In this document: positions 44,768-54,066 of the stretch, piece by piece
Layout of the letters: each line of letters begins with the position of its first letter
Position numbering within the stretch: the stretch's first letter is position 1
Origin: Segatella copri
GTDB taxonomy: Bacteria > Bacteroidota > Bacteroidia > Bacteroidales > Bacteroidaceae
Assembly (NCBI RefSeq): GCF_015074785.1
Contig: NZ_CP042464.1
Span: forward strand, 3,449,501-3,513,500
Length of the DNA: 64,000 bases
Direction: 5' to 3'
Program-made: the position numbers and the translations under genes
The notes under the pieces: model-generated
Database searches by the model: none
The model's input: only the letters and a program-made list of their open reading frames with translations
What the model was told of the DNA's origin: nothing

Positions 44768-45070
44768 ATGAAAGATTTGTATGAATATTCTACTCCGGAA
44801 CTGGTGAGATTGCTGGGAAATCGCTTTAGGGAATACAGAATGCGATGCAATTTGACACAGAAGGAAGTGGCTGAACTGACAGGCATTGGTATGACTACTA
44901 TCCACAAGTTTGAGAATGGATGTGCTAGAAACATTTCGCTTTCTACATTGATTCTCTTGCTCAAGGTGGTGGGACAGATCAATGCGCTTGATAACTTAAT
45001 GCCCGAATTGCCACCATCCCCTTACTTGATGACCAAGGGAGATAAAAAGGTACAAAGAATTAGACACTGA
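44768..45070 (+). CDS. hipB: HipB-type antitoxin, XRE helix-turn-helix
   Basis: A 100-residue DNA-binding protein using the ATG at 44768 (44753 would add five residues). The XRE fold is plain: RFREYRMRCNLTQKEVAELTG and MTTIHKFENGCARNISLSTL. HipB proteins bind and inhibit HipA and repress the operon. The hipA start lies 16 bases downstream. It sits between the xus terminator and remnant/IS DNA, typical of an accessory module. Confidence 0.88.
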   Translation: MKDLYEYSTPELVRLLGNRFREYRMRCNLTQKEVAELTGIGMTTIHKFENGCARNISLSTLILLLKVVGQINALDNLMPELPPSPYLMTKGDKKVQRIRH

Positions 45071-45086
45071 TAATAGCGAATGATTT

Positions 45087-46577
45087 ATGGTTAAGACTTT
45101 AAAAGTAATCTTGTGGGATGAGGAAGTTGGTAGGTTGTCGTGGGACGACAAAAGGCAAATGTCCTACTTCACTTATAATCCAACTTTTGTGCATAGGGGT
45201 ATTGATATATCTCCTCTATGGGCATCCATACGCAACAATAGAGGACTTATGCCTATTTGGGGAGAGGAACAGAGAATTTATCAAAAACTTCCTGCTTTCC
45301 TGGCTGACTCATTGCCTGATTCTTGGGGCAATCAGTTGTTTGATCTTTGGAGACAGCAGAATCATCTCTCCAATACGGAAATTTCTCCTCTTGATAAGTT
45401 GTCATTTATCGGTAGAAGAGGAATGGGTGCTTTGGAGTTTGTCCCAGAGTATGAGAGGAGTAAGAAATCAGAGAGGATTGATGTCAATTCCTTGGTTGCA
45501 CTTGCTGAACGCATATTTACTGAACGAGAGGAGGCTCAGATTTTACCAGAGGAATCTCTTACCATGCAGTCGCTCTTGACTGTGGGAACTTCTGCTGGTG
45601 GCAGGCAGCCTAAGGCTATTATTGCTATCAATTCGGCTGATGGTGAGATAAGAAGTGGACAAATCTCGGATCTTGATGGATATGATTACTACTTGTTGAA
45701 GTTTGGAAATGCTGATTTCAACTCTGCCGAACTAGAAATGACATACTACGAGCTTGCCGTCAAGGCTGGCATCAATATGATGCATTCTGAACTCTTGACG
45801 GTTGATGGCAGCAAGCACTTCATGACGCAGAGATTTGATAGAAAAGATGGGAAGAAGCTTTATACTCAAACTTTGGCGGCTATGTATCCTGAGGCAAATA
45901 GTTATGAGCAACTTATTTCTGTTTGCAGGTCGCTCCATTTGCCTGAGGCTGATTGTGAAGAGGTTTATAGAAGAATGATATTCAACGTGCTGGCAAACAA
46001 TACTGATGATCACAACAAAAACTTCTCCTTCATGATGGATAGGATGGGTAATTGGCGGTTATCACCTGCTTATGATCTTACCTATATCCTCAATATGGGT
46101 GGAGTGCAGCCCAATCAAGACCACTGTATGTTTATCAGGTCCAAACTGCGTAATATTTCAAAAGAGGATGTCTTGCAATTTGCATTCGATAATGGTATTC
46201 GAAAGCCAGAAAGCCTGATTAATGATGTAAAGAATGCTTTGTTGCAATTTAGAACTGTGGCTGTAAAATATGCAGTGGATGAAAAATGGATAGGCAGAGT
46301 GGAGTCTACCATCCTTTCTCATCTGAAAGAATGGGGTGAGTATGAAGATGATAAACCGACGTTATCTGTAGAGATTAATGGTCATCAAGTGACTGATGTA
46401 CATATAGAGCAAGCCTACAAGGGCAACTTTCATTTGTGTGCAAAGATAGATGGCAGGGAAAGGAAGTTTGTGATAAGCAAAAACAAGAATGAGTTTTCCC
46501 TTATAGAGAGTATCGGAATCGCTAATCTTACAGAGAAACAACTGTTGACTATGGTTGAAAAATTCCTATGTAAGTAA
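45087..46577 (+). CDS. hipA: HipA-type serine/threonine kinase toxin
   Basis: A 496-residue HipA-like kinase. The N-terminal subdomain shows LPDSWGNQLFDLW and ISPLDKLSFIGRRGMGALEF; the ATP-site TVGTSAGGRQPKAIIAI, the catalytic loop NVLANNTDDHNKNFSF and the metal motif SPAYDLTY are all intact. HipA kinases of E. coli inactivate glutamyl-tRNA synthetase by phosphorylation; the target here is unknown. About 60 residues beyond the usual end add a small beta-rich tail. Partner HipB is encoded just upstream. Confidence 0.92.
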   Translation: MVKTLKVILWDEEVGRLSWDDKRQMSYFTYNPTFVHRGIDISPLWASIRNNRGLMPIWGEEQRIYQKLPAFLADSLPDSWGNQLFDLWRQQNHLSNTEISPLDKLSFIGRRGMGALEFVPEYERSKKSERIDVNSLVALAERIFTEREEAQILPEESLTMQSLLTVGTSAGGRQPKAIIAINSADGEIRSGQISDLDGYDYYLLKFGNADFNSAELEMTYYELAVKAGINMMHSELLTVDGSKHFMTQRFDRKDGKKLYTQTLAAMYPEANSYEQLISVCRSLHLPEADCEEVYRRMIFNVLANNTDDHNKNFSFMMDRMGNWRLSPAYDLTYILNMGGVQPNQDHCMFIRSKLRNISKEDVLQFAFDNGIRKPESLINDVKNALLQFRTVAVKYAVDEKWIGRVESTILSHLKEWGEYEDDKPTLSVEINGHQVTDVHIEQAYKGNFHLCAKIDGRERKFVISKNKNEFSLIESIGIANLTEKQLLTMVEKFLCK

Positions 46578-46590
46578 AGAAATAAAAATG

Positions 46591-46645
46591 GCACGAAAAC
46601 GCACTTTTTCTCACTTTTTTTTCGAGAAAAAGTGCGTTTTCGTGC
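46591..46645. terminator. Long perfect hairpin between hipA and a minus-strand remnant
   Basis: The 22-base arms 46591-46612 and 46624-46645 are exactly complementary around an 11-base T-rich loop (core GCACGAAAACGCAC / GTGCGTTTTCGTGC). It starts 13 bases after the hipA stop and ends 10 bases from a minus-strand stop, so it can end transcription from both sides; on minus it is followed by CATTTTTATTTC. Confidence 0.8.
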
Positions 46646-46654
46646 TAAAATCTT

Positions 46655-46857
46655 TCACATAGGCTCTGGCTGCATAGAGGGAATATTCCATAAATTATGT
46701 AAACGCTGCTCAAACGTAATGATGTTGATAAATCTGTATATTTTTCCTCTGTTTTGACCAAACATTTGGGGAATCTGGAACATTTTGGGCAAAAACATTT
46801 GGGGAATCTGGAATATTCGTTTATTTGACTTTTCCTGATTTCCTCTTCAAATAGGTT
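46655..46857 (-). pseudogene. Minus-strand open fragment with an in-frame 33-base duplication
   Basis: An open stretch of about 66 codons with no clear early start. It reads MFQIPQMF-LPK-MFQIPQMFGQN because a 21-base word is repeated with a 33-base period (46760-46780, 46793-46813), then RGKIYRFINIITFEQRLHNL and ends PSMQPEPM. The amino-acid pattern is protein-like, but the family is not recognised. It is likely the 3' remnant of a gene, ended by the long hairpin. Confidence 0.4.
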
Positions 46858-46881
46858 TGATGGTGTATCATTTTCGTTATA

Positions 46882-47067
46882 ATGTTGGCTATCAAACCTA
46901 TTTGGTGCTTCTCACAAAGTGTAACTACTACAGCTACCGGTATTTCTAAGGTAGAGAATCTGAAGGTTGCTCAGGATGGCAAGTGCTTCAACCTCGCTGG
47001 TCAGCAGGTTGGTAAGGGTTACAAGGGCATTGTGATCAAGAATGGTAAAAAGATGGTTATCAAGTAA
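46882..47067 (+). pseudogene. Orphan C-terminal T9SS-type sorting domain fragment
   Basis: A 61-codon frame. From about 46918 it encodes TGISKVENLKVAQDGKCFNL then AGQQVGKGYKGIVIKNGKKM and VIK, the typical end of Prevotella secreted enzymes. Codons are optimised as in highly expressed exported glycanases, unlike the first dozen codons. The body of the parental gene is missing, so this is a 3' remnant left by a deletion or rearrangement next to hipBA. An intact, separately expressed small protein is unlikely: no signal peptide is seen. Confidence 0.75.
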
Positions 47068-47166
47068 TAGATGAGACGTTTTACAATGCTCGCATCGTAC
47101 TATATATAATAATGTGAACGATGATGTAGAATCTATATAATATAAATATTAAACAAATGGTATAAA

Positions 47167-47222
47167 AAATCCCAGAATCGCTCTTCTAAGCAGTTCTGGG
47201 ATTTATTATGTCTGATAGTTTG
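47167..47222. repeat. 56-bp direct repeat, copy 1, containing a terminator-like hairpin
   Basis: Contains AAATCCCAGAA/TTCTGGGATTT as stem ends. It matches 54 of 56 bases with copy 2 at 50352-50407 in the same orientation. It lies 100 bases after the orphan T9SS fragment, where it would be the terminator. Confidence 0.9.
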
Positions 47223-47248
47223 CCATGATGTGCTTCCGTTTGCCTACA

Positions 47249-47480
47249 GATATGGCTGCGTGGGGTTAAGAATATGACTGCATTGGGTTACGGATACGAC
47301 TCCGTAGGCTAACGGAGACGTATCCTTCGGCTTGTCGAGATATCTGCGTCAGCTGATTGAGTCACTTGAGTTAGCTGATTGAACTACTTGAGTTAGCTTA
47401 CTGAACTACTTGGGTTAGCTTACTGAACTACTTGGGTTAGCTGATTGAACTACTTGAGTTAGCTGACTGAGCTATATCAG
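47249..47480. repeat. Degenerate tandem array of 22-bp units
   Basis: About ten units start at 47249, 47271, 47293, 47315 (23 bases), 47338, 47360, 47382, 47404, 47426 and 47448. The last five are nearly identical (AACTACTTGAGTTAGCTGATTG type, written here without its final bases: AACTACTTGAGTTAGCTGAT); the first three read ATACGACTCCGTAGGCTAAC-like. The family drifts steadily along the array. There are no spacers, and the period excludes a coding repeat. Confidence 0.85.
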
Positions 47481-47571
47481 TATTCTGTAGTATTACATGT
47501 GTATTTTTTTCTAATTTAATGCCACATTTGCCACGCTTATACTTAACTCTTTGATTATTAGAGGATAACGT

Positions 47572-47611
47572 GTGGCAATAAGGGGTGTTTTTATTGTCAC
47601 CTTATTGCCAC
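47572..47611. repeat. 12-bp perfect inverted repeat at the IS66 insertion site
   Basis: GTGGCAATAAGG (47572-47583) and CCTTATTGCCAC (47600-47611) pair around a 16-base loop; the IS66 target duplication begins at 47609, at the foot of the stem. Confidence 0.8.
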
Positions 47612-47651
47612 CTATTGTAAGCGTCTCCGCGTTTATACCTTGCATAATTCA

Positions 47652-47698
47652 AAAAAAAGCAGTAACAGCTGATTAAACTAATGCTGTTACTGCTTTTT
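47652..47698 (-). terminator. Terminator of the IS66 transposition operon
   Basis: AAAAAGCAGTAACAGC (47654-47669) and GCTGTTACTGCTTTTT (47683-47698) pair perfectly; the tnpC stop codon lies in the stem. T-run on the minus strand. Confidence 0.88.
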
Positions 47699-49267
47699 CC
47701 ATCGGTCAGGAAGTAAGTCTCTATATTTTTTCAATGGGGTATTGGGTTGCCATTCTGCAGTCTTTTCTATTACGTCGCATATGTATTCAAACAGATTAAT
47801 GCCATTCAGCCTGCATGAGATGGCGATGGAATATAGGATAGCCGCCCGGCTTGCTCCTTCGTGCGAACCAAAGAACATTGAGTTTCTTCTTGATAGTGAT
47901 ATGTACCTCTGGATTCTCTCAATATAGTTGTTATCGAGAGCCGTATCACCTCTTTTGAAGATGTCACAAATGGCATTATATTCATTAAGGGCATAACCGA
48001 CCGCCTGCGCCAAGGTAGACTTGGGCAGCAAATCCTTCCTGGAAGATATTTCCTCCAGTTTCTCCAATAAATCCTGTAAAATGTCCGGTGCATATGACTG
48101 CCGATAGACTAGATGGCCTTCAACGGTCCATCCATTTACCCCAACCTTATGTTTTTTGTCTTCTCGATAAAATCTGTTGAGGATATCTACGACTTCCTGA
48201 GCATCCTTGTCTTCCTTGCCGCAGTCGATGAAGTCTCTCTTGACATGCTGTAGACAGGCGATTCTCATAATGTCAGGATAAGCATCCGACTCCAGTTTCC
48301 GGTAAGGAGCATATGCATCACTCTGTATGGTACCTTTATAATCTGAGAATACGTTAAGTATGACCTGCTCAGAGCGTGAACCATCCTCATATACGAAGAA
48401 GACAAGTCCCAATTTAGACGCACTTACAGCCCAGAGGTAGCCTTTCTTCGACCCCTTGTCTGTAGGTTTTGTCTTGGCTAACAGCACTTTATGGTATGTC
48501 TCGTCTGCCGAGACATAATCCTGCTGCAACACTACTTGGCAGATAGCCTTATAGAAGTTTTCCAGTACATCAGCACTTCTGGCAATCAACTTGTTTGCCG
48601 TAGCTTTCCTTAACGTAAACCCATTGTCGGCAAAGTATTTGATGATTCGCTCTACCGGCATGGAATAGATGTATCGCATCTGCAGGAGTCCTGCTGCAAA
48701 GGAAGGTGAATAGGAAGAATTCAACAACAGAGCCGGCGGAGTTTTCCCCGGATACATGATACTTCCATCAGTATAAGTGTTGATGTGATACACGGTCTTG
48801 ATGAATTTGATGGGTTCCATGCTGTAACGTATACAGGTACGAGTTCCGAAGAGACGCAACGTCTTCAAAAGCCCTGCATCCATGACTGGATCTATCGTAA
48901 CATGCACCTCTTTCATCTCGTAATGCATGTCACGCTTGGCACCGTTGTTTTTGCGTGCCTTTCTCTTTTCGGCCTGCTCTGTTTTCTTCTTGTCAAATTC
49001 CTCCTGGGTCATCGAGTCTTGTGGATTCTTTTCCTGACGTTCGGACTTCTTGCCTGAAACGAGCTTGCCGAGTGCCTTGTTCTGACGATTCGCTTTGTCA
49101 ATGGCGATTCCTTTCTGGACGAGCAGTTCTTCTAATGACTTTATACGTTCAATGAGTTCGTTGACCTGTGTAGTCAACGAGCTCACCGTAGCATTAGCTT
49201 GCTGAAGCTGTTCGTTTGCAAGCTGAAGCTGTTCCTTTAAAAGTACTATAATTTCGTCCTTTTTCAT
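47687..49267 (-). CDS. tnpC: IS66 family transposase (TnpC)
   Basis: A 526-residue DDE transposase. The N-terminus is a leucine-rich coiled coil (QLQLANEQLQQANATVSSL), then a zinc-finger/HTH region and the catalytic core with YVSADETYHKVL, GTIQSDAYAPYRKL and DNNYIERIQRYISLSRRNSM, followed by the usual C-terminal FGSHEGASRAAILYSI. Full length and uninterrupted. Starts 101 bases after tnpB. Confidence 0.95.
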   Translation of the reverse strand: MKKDEIIVLLKEQLQLANEQLQQANATVSSLTTQVNELIERIKSLEELLVQKGIAIDKANRQNKALGKLVSGKKSERQEKNPQDSMTQEEFDKKKTEQAEKRKARKNNGAKRDMHYEMKEVHVTIDPVMDAGLLKTLRLFGTRTCIRYSMEPIKFIKTVYHINTYTDGSIMYPGKTPPALLLNSSYSPSFAAGLLQMRYIYSMPVERIIKYFADNGFTLRKATANKLIARSADVLENFYKAICQVVLQQDYVSADETYHKVLLAKTKPTDKGSKKGYLWAVSASKLGLVFFVYEDGSRSEQVILNVFSDYKGTIQSDAYAPYRKLESDAYPDIMRIACLQHVKRDFIDCGKEDKDAQEVVDILNRFYREDKKHKVGVNGWTVEGHLVYRQSYAPDILQDLLEKLEEISSRKDLLPKSTLAQAVGYALNEYNAICDIFKRGDTALDNNYIERIQRYISLSRRNSMFFGSHEGASRAAILYSIAISCRLNGINLFEYICDVIEKTAEWQPNTPLKKYRDLLPDRWKKQ

Positions 49268-49368
49268 AGTGCAAAGGTACGAAAAAATATCGAGATATGC
49301 AAGTGTTTTTAGATATTTATTTTTATTATCTTGCTGATATACAATACGTTAAATACAGCATAGCAAAG

Positions 49369-49716
49369 CTATAAGTTAACCCTCTTTCTATATTTCATGC
49401 TTTTTAGGCAAATTCCGCTCATGATGGCAGATAGCGTCTTGTAAGGCATTTTGCATTGTTTGCTTTGGGGATCAAAGAATGGTAATTCAAAGGTTCCTCG
49501 CTCCAGTCGCTTCTGATACAGCAGGAAACCGTCGCCATCCCATTTGAGCATTTTTACCTGCTGGCGGTTCTTTGAGAAGAAGATGAAGACGGCACCACCG
49601 AGTGGCGGCAGCTCCATCTCCGTCCTCACAATCTGGTACAGGCCATTTATGCCCATGTTCATTCGGACATATCGCTGGCAGACGTAATACTGGGTATTTT
49701 CGTTTAGTCCAAACAT
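49369..49716 (-). CDS. tnpB: IS66 accessory protein TnpB (Orf2)
   Basis: A 115-residue IS66 Orf2 protein, recognised by MGINGLYQIV, GGAVFIFFSKNRQQVKMLKWDG split across the motif, and GFLLYQKRLERGTFELP. It is required for IS66 transposition. Its start overlaps the tnpA end by 13 bases, indicating translational coupling. Confidence 0.92.
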   Translation of the reverse strand: MFGLNENTQYYVCQRYVRMNMGINGLYQIVRTEMELPPLGGAVFIFFSKNRQQVKMLKWDGDGFLLYQKRLERGTFELPFFDPQSKQCKMPYKTLSAIMSGICLKSMKYRKRVNL

Positions 49717-50114
49717 AGCATATCCTCCTTTTCGTAAAGTTTCATCAGATGCATGACAGATTTGGCGCTACCTTTCTTGATGGTGACTATCGTTCCATTT
49801 GGGAAGGTTAGGGTTATGCCAAAAAGATAGTTCTCTGGACAGACGAGTTCGGATGGTATTTCCATGGGAAGGAACATCATCCCAGTGTCCTTGGCTATTG
49901 CCTCGGAACATTCCTTACGGGCTTCGGCCTGAAGCAGACGAATCTGCTGTTTGGCTAACCTAACAGAATAACCTTTCTCTGACATCCATCTATGCATCGA
50001 GCGATGGTTTACATGCCGTTCCTTTAAAAAAGGAATCAAACTGGCTTTTGGATTATGATTCAAATGAATCTGGAAGGCATTCCATGCCCTCTCATAACGT
50101 TCTGTTGCTCTCAT
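49704..50114 (-). CDS. tnpA: IS66 accessory protein TnpA (Orf1-like)
   Basis: A 136-residue protein using the ATG at 50114 (MRATERYERAWNAF). An upstream ATG at 50144 lies inside the -7 element and is rejected. The N-terminal helix-turn-helix-like part (KERHVNHRSMHRWMSEKGYS) and the C-terminal strand (ITLTFPNGTIVTIKKGS) fit the IS66 Orf1 group, which helps bind the ends. Confidence 0.88.
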   Translation of the reverse strand: MRATERYERAWNAFQIHLNHNPKASLIPFLKERHVNHRSMHRWMSEKGYSVRLAKQQIRLLQAEARKECSEAIAKDTGMMFLPMEIPSELVCPENYLFGITLTFPNGTIVTIKKGSAKSVMHLMKLYEKEDMLCLD

Positions 50115-50141
50115 AATTTCGTTGCTTTTAAAATTATGGTG

Positions 50142-50149
50142 CAAAGGTA
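50142..50149 (-). promoter_or_regulatory. -7 element (TACCTTTG) of the IS66 operon
   Basis: Minus-strand TACCTTTG, 28 bases before the tnpA ATG and about 20 bases inside the right inverted repeat. Confidence 0.75.
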
Positions 50150-50252
50150 AGAACTTTTACGATAAAGGGCAAGGTATAAATGCGGAGCCGCTTACCACCT
50201 ATTACCACTTTTGGCATAAAATCAGCAAAATAACGGTGTTTTTGAGGGATTT

Positions 50253-50318
50253 GCTACGTCCCGACGCAGCAAAAGTTACGTCCGGACGTAGTAAAAGATA
50301 CGTCGTGACGTAATTTCA
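50253..50318. repeat. Three tandem 22-bp units with palindromic cores
   Basis: Units at 50253, 50275 and 50297, exactly 22 bases apart, share the core TACGTC..GACGTA; the middle unit contains the perfect palindrome TACGTCCGGACGTA. The rest of 50204-50252 holds nothing obvious. Confidence 0.85.
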
Positions 50319-50351
50319 GTGCGGGAATTCAATGGCAAAAAGTATATAAAT

Positions 50352-50407
50352 AAATCCCAGAATCGCTCTTCCAAGCGGTTCTGGGATTTATTATGTCTGA
50401 TAGTTTG
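50352..50407. repeat. 56-bp direct repeat, copy 2, with a terminator-like hairpin
   Basis: Same sequence and orientation as 47167-47222 (54 of 56). Its hairpin lies two bases from the stop of the minus-strand esterase and may terminate that gene. Confidence 0.9.
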
Positions 50408-50408
50408 T

Positions 50409-52322
<1,914 letters not shown>

Positions 52323-52371
52323 TTATATTTAATTAAATTATTAGATTGATTTTCATCTTCTGTTCTGTTTG

Positions 52372-52437
52372 CAAAGTTATGAAAAGATTTCCATACGTGC
52401 TTTGTCTCATATATCAATAACTTTTCCCTTTGTTATA
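52372..52437 (-). promoter_or_regulatory. Esterase promoter with candidate HTCS boxes
   Basis: Minus-strand -7 TAACTTTG (52372-52379), 53 bases before the ATG. Units read on minus start at 52437 (TATAACAAAGGGAAAAGTTA) and 52416 (TGATATATGAGACAAAGC), 21 bases apart; the second begins exactly 37 bases before the -7 T. Confidence 0.65.
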
Positions 52438-52501
52438 TAATAAGGTGATTCTTTTGTCTCAGGTTTCAGAATATGTTTCATTTTGTTTCTTTTGGGGTAG
52501 A

Positions 52502-52567
52502 TGTTATTTGTGATAAAGTATTTGTTACTTGAGATAAAATGCGTTTTAATGTTTTTATCTATTTTTG
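52502..52567 (+). promoter_or_regulatory. Second susC promoter with the clearest HTCS boxes, cut off by an IS
   Basis: Units 52502-52522 (TGTTATTTGTGATAAAGTAT) and 52523-52543 (TGTTACTTGAGATAAAATGC) are 21 bases apart; the second starts 37 bases before TATTTTTG at 52560-52567. The leader then runs into the IS4-type element at about 52649. The rest of 52320-52648 is AT-rich with no gene. Confidence 0.7.
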
Positions 52568-52648
52568 CGACGTGTTTCAGCATCCTTAATGAAATTTTAG
52601 AGAATTTAGGATGTATATATAATAATGTAATATTAACAATAGTTCGTT

Positions 52649-53951
52649 AAAATTTGAGATAATGGCTAAGCAGCTTTACGTTGCCAGCCAAAGAGTTCTT
52701 TGATAGTATGACTAATTAACTTTCGGTTCGGTATTCTCCGACACTTGTTGAAAATTAATTTAGCGATGTATGTGCTTGCCATAATCTCCTTGAAAGAAGC
52801 CATGGAATACGGCAATTCATTTTCCTTCATCATCACTTTCGCAACATTCTGTGATGCGAATGATGCATTATAGGAAAAGTCCAACTGGTTCTTGTGTCTT
52901 GCTTGGCAATGCGTAAGACCAGTATATTGCTTTGCATCGCGAAAACAAAACTCTATTTGGAATCTTGAGCGGTATGTGCGCAACACTTCCTCACCCGACA
53001 TGGATGTCTTTGTTGAGAAGAAAAGCTTGTGTTTTCCGTTCGGCATAACCCAAATGACAAGGCGCACTTTCTGCTTCAATGCCTTTGAATAGGCTATGAG
53101 TGTGTAGGCTGTGCCTTCAAGTCCTTCAATATGCAACTCTGCCATACGTGTGAGGTCAAGTTTCTTGTAGTTGATTTTTCCGTCAAGTGTCTTGGGACGT
53201 CCAGGCTTATTGGAACGAGGTCCCGTATACACATAATATAGGCTCGCAGTATCCCTGAAGCGGCTGACAAGATGGAAACCGCACTCTTTGATTCCGTCCA
53301 CAAACGGACGGATAGAGAAGAAAGCGTCAGCGACAACAATATCGGTGACCTTCAACAAATCCTTCTTATAACGCTTGATGACCGCTATGTAATGTTGCAC
53401 GAGAGTCATGTTACGCATTTTCAATTCTCCAGTAGATGGAGTCTGATGGGCGCGCAGCATCATGCAACTGTTGGCATGGACATCGACAAGTGCAAGCCCC
53501 ATGATTTCAAGCCCATGCTTCATGGAACTTGCACAACCGGACCAGAAAGTACCGATATGCGGAGTCTTCTTACCCGACTTGCTGATGTAGCTCGGATCGA
53601 TGGCTATAGCCAATAGACCATCCATATTCAAGTAACGTCGGCATAGGGCAAGGTTGAACTTCACCCAGTCTATGCATTTAGCACGACCACGGTTGAAGTT
53701 CGTTCTGTAGGTCTGCTCACAATGGGTGCCGTAACGCTCCATTTGAGTGAAATTTATCTTTCTTTGTATCGTCATGTACAATAAAAGTATTTCCAAGAGT
53801 AGACTCTCGAAAGTTTTGCTTAACTTTGCAGATGAACTTTTGATAGCATCTCTGCATATTTCCGTATATTGGTTGAGTGGTTCTGATGTCATATAACTTT
53901 GAGCTTAGAGAACTATAAAGTTACTGATAATCAGCCACTTAACCAAATTTT
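52649..53951 (-). mobile_element. IS4-type insertion sequence
   Basis: About 1.3 kb. Imperfect ends at 52649-52667 and 53933-53951 match 14 of 19 when one is reversed (AAAATTTG outer, TGGCT inner). One transposase fills it; its stop overlaps the left end. No convincing target duplication was found, so ends are approximate. Confidence 0.75.
52666..53892 (-). CDS. IS4-type DDE transposase
   Basis: A 408-residue transposase. The catalytic Asp residues are in LAIAIDPSYISK and DIVVADAFFS, and the IS4 YREK signature is intact: YRSRFQIEFCFRDAKQYTG (Tyr, Arg, Glu, Lys at the expected spacing). The frame is complete, so the element may be active. It stands between the candidate promoter and the coding region of the second susC, on the opposite strand. 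Confidence 0.9.
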   Translation of the reverse strand: MTSEPLNQYTEICRDAIKSSSAKLSKTFESLLLEILLLYMTIQRKINFTQMERYGTHCEQTYRTNFNRGRAKCIDWVKFNLALCRRYLNMDGLLAIAIDPSYISKSGKKTPHIGTFWSGCASSMKHGLEIMGLALVDVHANSCMMLRAHQTPSTGELKMRNMTLVQHYIAVIKRYKKDLLKVTDIVVADAFFSIRPFVDGIKECGFHLVSRFRDTASLYYVYTGPRSNKPGRPKTLDGKINYKKLDLTRMAELHIEGLEGTAYTLIAYSKALKQKVRLVIWVMPNGKHKLFFSTKTSMSGEEVLRTYRSRFQIEFCFRDAKQYTGLTHCQARHKNQLDFSYNASFASQNVAKVMMKENELPYSMASFKEIMASTYIAKLIFNKCRRIPNRKLISHTIKELFGWQRKAA

Positions 53952-54066
53952 ATTAGTTATATTACGTTAATTAACTCTCTCATTTTCAATCGATTACATA
54001 AGAATTAACAGAGTATTGATATTAAACAACTGACTAGTAAAGTAAAACTATTAATCTATTTTTAAG

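Larger units (their letters stand above)
47617..50195 (-). mobile_element. Complete IS66-family insertion sequence with target duplications
   Basis: A 2579-base element with 27-base terminal inverted repeats at 47617-47643 and 50169-50195, matching 25 of 27 (outer bases GTAAGCG...; inner TTTATACCTTGC). The 8-base target duplication CACCTATT is perfect: 47609-47616 and 50196-50203. It carries tnpA-tnpB-tnpC on the minus strand, all open, so it looks intact and recent. Confidence 0.95.

Noticed and set aside
47249-47480. CRISPR array
   Set aside because: Units are contiguous and degenerate, with no spacers and no cas genes.
52630-53970. Target-site duplication for the IS4-type element
   Set aside because: Flanks share only short AT-rich words (TAGTT-like); no exact duplication next to the inverted ends.
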